This document shows, in pieces, positions 4,393-8,741 of a stretch of 8,741 nucleotides of DNA. A program made the position numbers and the translations under genes. Where the stretch lies: NCBI GenBank assembly GCA_022600655.1, contig JAHZJZ010000192.1, forward strand, positions 1-8,741, written 5' to 3'. This DNA comes from Campylobacterota bacterium. GTDB lineage: Bacteria > Campylobacterota > Campylobacteria > Campylobacterales > Sulfurovaceae. Each line of letters starts with the position of its first letter. Positions within the stretch are counted from its first letter, which is position 1. The notes below the pieces were generated by a model. It did no database searches and was not told the origin of the DNA. It saw only the letters and a program-made list of their open reading frames with translations.

Positions 4393-6234
4393 CTACCAAG
4401 AGCCACCACCCCCACCACCTCCTCCTCCACCAGAGAAGCCTCCACCTCCACTGTAGCCTCCTGAGCTAGAGGCTGAACTTGGGATGGTACTTGCTTGTTG
4501 GATGTCACTTGGCATTGTGCCTATGTGGTGCATACTGCCACTGTACCATGTGGGGTTAGATAGATTTAAAACCTCATAGAACTCTGTCCACTTATCTGAG
4601 TAGCCAAAAAGTATCGCATAGGGGAGTGCTTTGTCTAAAAACTCAGGGTCACTTTTGAGTCTTCTCTCTATCTCATCGACTTTTACCCGTTTTATAAACT
4701 CTCTGTACCCCTCTAGTTTGGCGTAAGCTCTGACCCCTTTTGGGGTATAGGCTCCCATATTTTTATAGTAGTAGTGAATAAGCCAAATAACAAAAGGGAT
4801 AGCCACAATAAAAGTGTAAGGCAGAAGAGCCAACTTAAGACTAGAGAACTCAGATACCAAAATAATAGAGGGGACAAAAAGAAATGTTACTGCAAAGATT
4901 TTAATAAGTATCCCCTCTATAAAGATAGCCAAGCTAATGCCTACAATAAAAAATATCGACAAAAAGCCTAACATAAACATCGCTTCGCCTCCGATGATGG
5001 ATATGCCCAAAATTATGCCTAAAGCAACAAAAACCATAACAATAGGAACTACCCTAAAGAGCAGTGATTTTCGTATGGTTTGAGGGTTCTTTTGCATATA
5101 TTTTTCAGCTTCACTCCACTCATAGAGATTTTCATTTATCGTACTAAAACCCTCTTGAAGTTTTCGAGCTTTGGTTTCTGATGAGGAGAAGACAAAACTC
5201 TTTTTGGCTCTGAAGAGAAGCTCATCGAGTAGATATTTTTGAGCAAACGAAAGAGAGCTGCTATCTTTTTCTATCTTTTCAACTTTGAGCTGCTTACTAC
5301 TGTTGATAATCTTCAGATACCCCTGCTGTGCCAACTCTACAATGGCTGGTGCAAAATCTTTGTTGTCTGCAAACTTATCGTAGATAAGACCTGACTTTAA
5401 CAGACCCATCCCTTTAGGTGGTGCATACTGTACGGCAATAGAGCCAATGGGTTGAACCTGTCCTTTAACTCTTTGGTAGTTGTGTAGATAGAACCAAAAC
5501 CCACCTAAAAAGAGCCAGTGCCAAAACTTTTGCAACCAAAGTAACAACGCTTCACTACTGCTAAGTTGACTGCTCTGCCCTAAACTCTTTGGAGCAAATG
5601 CGATTTGAAAGGTCAACCCCTCATGAGAGGCTAAGTTGTTCATCTCTATGGCTAAAGTTTGACTGTCTATCCATTGATGTGTTGCCTGTGAAGTTGTGGA
5701 GCCGTATCGTCCTGTAAATGTTGAAACCTCTACCTGCCCTTGATTCAATGAGTGAGGCAGATGAATCAGCACTTTTGTAGTCTGAATGGGTACTCCCCAC
5801 CCTGTACCAATGGCATTCCACCGTACAGCATCTAAACCACTATCTGTTCCTAAAACAGCATGAGCCACATCGTAACTAATACCATAATGGTGTTGACCAG
5901 TAATGTAGCTATAAGCATCACCAATCTTTAGACGAATATTGGAGCCTGAATCACCACTAACTTTAGACTCTATAAATGGAGATACCTGCTCATCGATGCT
6001 TACACTAAAGTTACTCAGCCCAATATCACGAGGAAAACTCTGAGGACTCTTTTTAATGGTATGAGGAATATCACGATAGATACCGTGCCGTTGATTGGCT
6101 CCAAAGTCATAGACAATCTTCTCTTGAACTGTTAAACTGCCTGAGTGGTGGATAGTCACATCTATATGGTAGCTCTCTATCTGTTCAGCACTCAATCCTA
6201 CCCAAAAGAGTAAGAGTAGAAAGATGGCTCTCAA
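4393..6234 (-). CDS. DUF2207 domain membrane protein with glycine-rich C-terminal tail
   Basis: The 613-residue protein begins with a signal-like segment (MRAIFLLLLFWVGLSAEQ). An extracytoplasmic DUF2207 domain follows at about residues 18-215, with YHIDVTIHHSGSLTVQEKIVYDF and HGIYRDIP as recognisable parts. A hydrophobic segment lies at about 228-250, a soluble stretch at about 255-390, and a cluster of about four membrane segments at 391-490. A cytoplasmic-looking segment (VRAYAKLEGYREFI, YAILFGYSDKW) comes next, and the protein ends in a serine-glycine tail with ten consecutive glycines then SW. Function is unknown for the family, which is often found beside LemA. The start codon is TTG, overlapping the lemA stop as TTGA. 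AAAGG six to seven bases upstream and the signal sequence directly after it support this choice, and there is no better start nearby. It converges on yoeB. Confidence 0.88.
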   Translation of the reverse strand: MRAIFLLLLFWVGLSAEQIESYHIDVTIHHSGSLTVQEKIVYDFGANQRHGIYRDIPHTIKKSPQSFPRDIGLSNFSVSIDEQVSPFIESKVSGDSGSNIRLKIGDAYSYITGQHHYGISYDVAHAVLGTDSGLDAVRWNAIGTGWGVPIQTTKVLIHLPHSLNQGQVEVSTFTGRYGSTTSQATHQWIDSQTLAIEMNNLASHEGLTFQIAFAPKSLGQSSQLSSSEALLLWLQKFWHWLFLGGFWFYLHNYQRVKGQVQPIGSIAVQYAPPKGMGLLKSGLIYDKFADNKDFAPAIVELAQQGYLKIINSSKQLKVEKIEKDSSSLSFAQKYLLDELLFRAKKSFVFSSSETKARKLQEGFSTINENLYEWSEAEKYMQKNPQTIRKSLLFRVVPIVMVFVALGIILGISIIGGEAMFMLGFLSIFFIVGISLAIFIEGILIKIFAVTFLFVPSIILVSEFSSLKLALLPYTFIVAIPFVIWLIHYYYKNMGAYTPKGVRAYAKLEGYREFIKRVKVDEIERRLKSDPEFLDKALPYAILFGYSDKWTEFYEVLNLSNPTWYSGSMHHIGTMPSDIQQASTIPSSASSSGGYSGGGGFSGGGGGGGGGGSW

Positions 6235-6785
6235 AACTCTACCTTTGGCATCTCTTTTTGAACAATATCTTCAAGCTCAAAATACTCTCTTGGGGTAAAG
6301 TTAAACTTTCGAGCAATAATCAAATCAGGAAAAGAGTCAACCTTTGCATTATAGTCACGAACTATGGCGTTGTAGTAGCGTCGTGCATTTTGAATCGCCT
6401 CTTCCATATTGGCTAACTCTGCTTGTAGGTTTAAAAAAGTAGTGTTGGCTTTAAGCTCAGGATAGCTCTCTGCCAAAGCAAAAAGTTTACCTAACGAGGC
6501 TGTCAAAACATTCTCTGCTGCACCCTGCTCTTCGACACTACTGGCACTCATACCACTGTTTCGTGCCTCAACCACAGCATCAAAGGTCTCACGCTCATGT
6601 TTGGCATACCCTTTCACCGTCTCAATAAGCGAGGGGATAAGATTATAACGCCTTTTCAACTGCACATCGATATCTGACCAACTTGCATCGATGCCTGTTC
6701 GTAGTGATATAAATCTGTTGTAGATGACAATCAGATATAAAGTAGTTGCGATAATGATTACTAAAAGTATTGACCCAAAACTCAT
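6231..6785 (-). CDS. lemA: LemA family protein
   Basis: The 184-residue protein has one N-terminal membrane segment at about residues 4-22, followed by the typical LemA helical body: YNRFISLRTGIDASWSDIDVQLKRRYNLIPSLIETVKGYAKHE from residue 22 on, then an alanine/glutamate-rich central helix, AIQNARRYYNAIVRDYN (130-146), and a C-terminal FPDLIIARKFNFTPREYFE motif. Length and motif order match full LemA proteins, which are membrane-anchored helical bundles of uncertain molecular function. TAGGAGC five bases before the ATG is a good ribosome site. The stop overlaps the TTG start of the DUF2207 gene, so the two are translationally coupled and probably act together at the envelope. A near-consensus promoter lies just upstream, separate from nadA. 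Confidence 0.93.
   Translation of the reverse strand: MSFGSILLVIIIATTLYLIVIYNRFISLRTGIDASWSDIDVQLKRRYNLIPSLIETVKGYAKHERETFDAVVEARNSGMSASSVEEQGAAENVLTASLGKLFALAESYPELKANTTFLNLQAELANMEEAIQNARRYYNAIVRDYNAKVDSFPDLIIARKFNFTPREYFELEDIVQKEMPKVEF
6241..6246 (-). promoter_or_regulatory. Ribosome binding site for the TTG start of the DUF2207 gene
   Basis: AAAGGT on the minus strand lies inside the last codons of lemA, 6 nt before the TTG at 6234. It supports the TTG start within the overlapping lemA stop. Confidence 0.55.
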
Positions 6786-6816
6786 AATATGCTCCTAATG
6801 GATTTTGTTATTGTTT

Positions 6817-6845
6817 ATTATATTGGTTTATTGGGTTTTGGTCAA
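6817..6845 (-). promoter_or_regulatory. Near-consensus sigma70 promoter of lemA-DUF2207
   Basis: The minus strand shows TTGACC (6845-6840, 5 of 6), a 17-nt spacer and a perfect TATAAT (6822-6817). Transcription would start near 6810, about 25 nt before the lemA start. The promoter begins 15 nt after the nadA stop, and no GC-containing terminator separates them, so some nadA read-through is possible. Confidence 0.85.
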
Positions 6846-6859
6846 GTTTATAAAAATTT

Positions 6860-7855
6860 TTATTTTATCGCCAACATCCTCTCCAAAGCCAAATTAGCAT
6901 ACTTAACCGTATGCTCATCGACTACAATCTCATTAATAGGTTGCTCATCTTCTATAGACTTTAGTGTTAGGTACAAATCTTCCAAAGTAGTCTCATTCAT
7001 GGTTGGACACTCTGGTTTGGTTGAAGAGAGTACATAGGTATTGCCTTGTCTCATACGGTTTACTAAGTTGTACTCCGTACCTATGGCTACTTTCTGTTCT
7101 GGGTCTAAGTCATTTACATATTTGATAAGTTGAGAGGTAGAACCTGCAAAGTCAGCTGCATCTACGATAGCTGGGTCACACTCTGGATGAACGGCTATCT
7201 TGATACCTGGGTATCGGTTTCGATAGAACTCTATGTCATCTAAAGTAAAGAGTTGGTGTACTGAGCAGAAACCATTAAAACAGATTACATCTGCCTCTTT
7301 TGGGTCACACTCTCCCTCACCTATGACACATGATTTTAGACTCATGGAGTTTGCAAAGTTCTGTCCTAAACATCTATCAGGTACAAAAAGTATCTTTTTA
7401 CCACTCTCTAGTCCTTTTTCAATAATCTTATAGGCATTAGAAGAGGTACAAACCATACCCCCCATCTCACCCACTTTTGCTTTTACCGATGCATCACTAT
7501 TAATGTAAGTAATTGGTAAGATATTCTCTTTTGGAATACCTCGTTCAACCATATAGTTAACACTATCGTCATAGTATGAGCCATCAATCATTCGTGCCAT
7601 GGCACAACAGGCTACTTTTGGCATCAATACTCGCTTCTCTGGGGCGATTACTTTTACACTCTGTCCCATAAACCCTACACCACAAAAGACAACCCATGGA
7701 TTGGTATCGGCTTTACATCGTCTTGCTAACTCTAAACTATCACCTGTAATATCTGCCATTTCAAATACTTCATCTCTTTGGTAGTAGTGTCCCACTACGG
7801 TTACAGGTAACTTCTCTTTTAATTTTATAATTTCTGCTTTATAATCAATACTCAT
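6860..7855 (-). CDS. nadA: Quinolinate synthase NadA
   Basis: NadA condenses iminoaspartate with dihydroxyacetone phosphate to quinolinate using a [4Fe-4S] cluster. The 331-residue protein carries the family motifs: GHYYQRDEV at residues 22-30, DSLELARRC near 39-47, CCAMARM at 83-89, NGFCSVH at 194-200, HPECDP at 223-228, GTEYNLVNRM at 259-268 and PECPTMNETTLEDL at 281-294. Cluster-ligand candidates are C83 or C84, C197 and C283, which correspond to the three cysteines of characterised NadA proteins. The ATG at 7855 is preceded by AAGG eight bases upstream. It diverges from plsY across 85 nt, in which I see no clear-cut promoter for either gene. NadC, the next enzyme, lies about 4.1 kb downstream on the same strand, separated by lemA-DUF2207 and the toxin-antitoxin genes. 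nadB is not in the window. Confidence 0.96.
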   Translation of the reverse strand: MSIDYKAEIIKLKEKLPVTVVGHYYQRDEVFEMADITGDSLELARRCKADTNPWVVFCGVGFMGQSVKVIAPEKRVLMPKVACCAMARMIDGSYYDDSVNYMVERGIPKENILPITYINSDASVKAKVGEMGGMVCTSSNAYKIIEKGLESGKKILFVPDRCLGQNFANSMSLKSCVIGEGECDPKEADVICFNGFCSVHQLFTLDDIEFYRNRYPGIKIAVHPECDPAIVDAADFAGSTSQLIKYVNDLDPEQKVAIGTEYNLVNRMRQGNTYVLSSTKPECPTMNETTLEDLYLTLKSIEDEQPINEIVVDEHTVKYANLALERMLAIK

Positions 7856-7940
7856 ATTTTATACCTTGAGATAATTTTAGGAAAAAATACCATACTTTTA
7901 GTTAAAATTGCGATAAACATTAACATATTATGGAGATTTT

Positions 7941-8555
7941 ATGGATTTAAATCTAATACTTTACTTGAGTGCCTACCTTATCGCTGCTATACCTTTTGGC
8001 TACATTTTAGCAAAAGTTTTTGCTGGTGTTGATGTAAGAAAAGAGGGAAGCGGAAACATTGGGGCTACTAATGTTCTTCGTGTGGTCAAAGCTAAAGCTC
8101 CTCATTTAGCTAAAAAGCTGACCATTGCTACTTTTGCATTGGATGCTACTAAAGGTGTCATCGTTATACTAATTGCTATGGCTTTAGGTGCTGACGACAA
8201 TGTATTATGGACACTGGCTGTACTGAGTGTCTTAGGTCACTGCTTTAGTCCATTTTTAGGATTTGAAGGAGGAAAAGGTGTAGCTACAGGGTTTGGCGTA
8301 CTTTTAGTCATGTTACCAATTGAATCACTGATTGCTATCGTAGTCTGGTTTATTGCAGGTAAAGTACTTAAAATCTCTTCACTCTCTTCACTCATTGGAT
8401 TAGGGGCACTTCTTATTGCCTCTTATATTATACATCCTGATATTCCTGTGATTCACTCTCATGCTCCAATTTGGATTATTGCTTTTGTAATTTTTTACAA
8501 ACATATACCAAATATCATCAGAGTCTTTAAAAAAGAAGAGGCACAAGTTATCTAA
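7941..8555 (+). CDS. plsY: Acyl-phosphate:glycerol-3-phosphate acyltransferase PlsY
   Basis: PlsY is an integral inner-membrane enzyme that transfers an acyl chain from acyl-phosphate to glycerol 3-phosphate, the first committed step of phospholipid synthesis in most bacteria. The 204-residue protein has the expected length and three conserved loops: GSGNIGATNVLR (36-47), FEGGKGVATGFG (108-119) and the C-terminal KHIPNIIR (187-194). Hydrophobic segments lie at about 5-27, 67-83, 87-107, 116-140 and 150-165. The ATG at 7941 has GGAG five bases upstream. The downstream folB start follows the stop after a single base, so the two genes form an operon. Confidence 0.95.
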   Translation: MDLNLILYLSAYLIAAIPFGYILAKVFAGVDVRKEGSGNIGATNVLRVVKAKAPHLAKKLTIATFALDATKGVIVILIAMALGADDNVLWTLAVLSVLGHCFSPFLGFEGGKGVATGFGVLLVMLPIESLIAIVVWFIAGKVLKISSLSSLIGLGALLIASYIIHPDIPVIHSHAPIWIIAFVIFYKHIPNIIRVFKKEEAQVI

Positions 8556-8556
8556 G

Positions 8557-8741
8557 ATGACCATTCATATAGAATCATTAACTTTTGATGCCATTATTGG
8601 CATCTTAGACTTTGAGCGTGTGACACCACAAAAAGTTATAATTGATATGGAAATTGACTATGAGTATACTGAGAAAACATTCATCAATTATGTAGATATA
8701 ATTGAAACTGTACAGGGTCTGATGAAAAAAAATCAATATCA
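8557..8741 (+). CDS. folB: Dihydroneopterin aldolase FolB, N-terminal part (3' end outside window)
   Basis: From the ATG at 8557 the frame stays open to the edge (61 codons plus two bases). It begins MTIHIESLTFDAIIGILDFE, then RVTPQKVIIDMEIDY and FINYVDIIETVQ. This is the FolB pattern IxxLxFxxxIGxxxxER followed by a strand with PQ, of the campylobacterial type. FolB cleaves dihydroneopterin to hydroxymethyl-dihydropterin in folate synthesis. The catalytic lysine expected in the second half lies outside the window. Only one base separates it from the plsY stop, and the purine-rich AAGAAGAGG inside the plsY end lies about 16 nt upstream, so translation probably depends on coupling with plsY. 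Confidence 0.85.
   Translation, partial: MTIHIESLTFDAIIGILDFERVTPQKVIIDMEIDYEYTEKTFINYVDIIETVQGLMKKNQY

Noticed and set aside
4774..4971. Plus-strand lysine/asparagine-rich frame within the DUF2207 gene
   Set aside because: It is the complement of hydrophobic membrane-segment codons and is a compositional artefact.
6851..6862. Palindrome TAAAAATTTTTA at the nadA stop as terminator
   Set aside because: The stem would be purely A-T without G-C pairs, too weak for an intrinsic terminator.
6789..7037. Plus-strand frame antisense to the end of nadA
   Set aside because: It covers the lemA promoter and nadA C-terminal codons on the wrong strand and has no recognisable features.
7856..7940. Specific promoters for nadA and plsY in the divergent gap
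   Set aside because: Several AT-rich -10-like words exist (for example TATTAT at 7926), but none has a matching -35 at proper distance, and that one lies too close to the ribosome site, so no call is made.

Overview
The window is AT-rich bacterial chromosome. The gene set (NadA, NadC, an NrnA-like DHH protein, a membrane-anchored M23-type protein, PlsY, FolB) and the protein sequences suggest Campylobacterota, probably a Sulfurovum/Sulfurimonas-like lineage. This placement comes from family recognition, not from a database search.

Layout. Positions 1-2742 (minus strand) hold a tightly coupled block: nadC, then nrnA-like, then an M23-type gene cut by the left edge. nadC starts with GTG. Its stop overlaps the nrnA-like start by 1 nt (TGATG), and nrnA-like overlaps the next gene by 11 nt. 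Positions 2889-4065 hold two type II toxin-antitoxin modules placed head to head: a RelE-type pair reading left and a YefM-YoeB pair reading right. They share a 121-nt control region with recognisable promoters and operator-like repeats, and both toxins keep their known catalytic residues. Positions 4066-4392 have no intact gene. They contain an extended -10 promoter, a hairpin-rich stretch without start codons that ends in a good intrinsic terminator (candidate small RNA), and, on the minus strand, a fossil of an IS200-type transposase N-terminus with in-frame stops. Positions 4393-6785 (minus) hold a lemA-DUF2207 operon with a strong promoter of its own. nadA (6860-7855, minus) diverges from plsY-folB (7941 to the right edge, plus).

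How the genes relate. NadA and NadC catalyse consecutive steps of de novo NAD synthesis (quinolinate formation, then conversion to nicotinate mononucleotide), yet here they are separated by about 4.1 kb. That gap holds the lemA operon, the IS fossil, the candidate RNA and both toxin-antitoxin modules, which makes it look like an accessory insertion hotspot between housekeeping genes. PlsY makes lysophosphatidate for phospholipid synthesis, FolB belongs to folate synthesis, and NrnA-type enzymes degrade pAp and very short RNAs.

The most unusual parts are the divergent toxin-antitoxin pair, whose control regions share a sequence word, and the 4.1-4.4 kb noncoding stretch with the transposase fossil and candidate RNA. 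I saw no tRNA, rRNA or CRISPR array.
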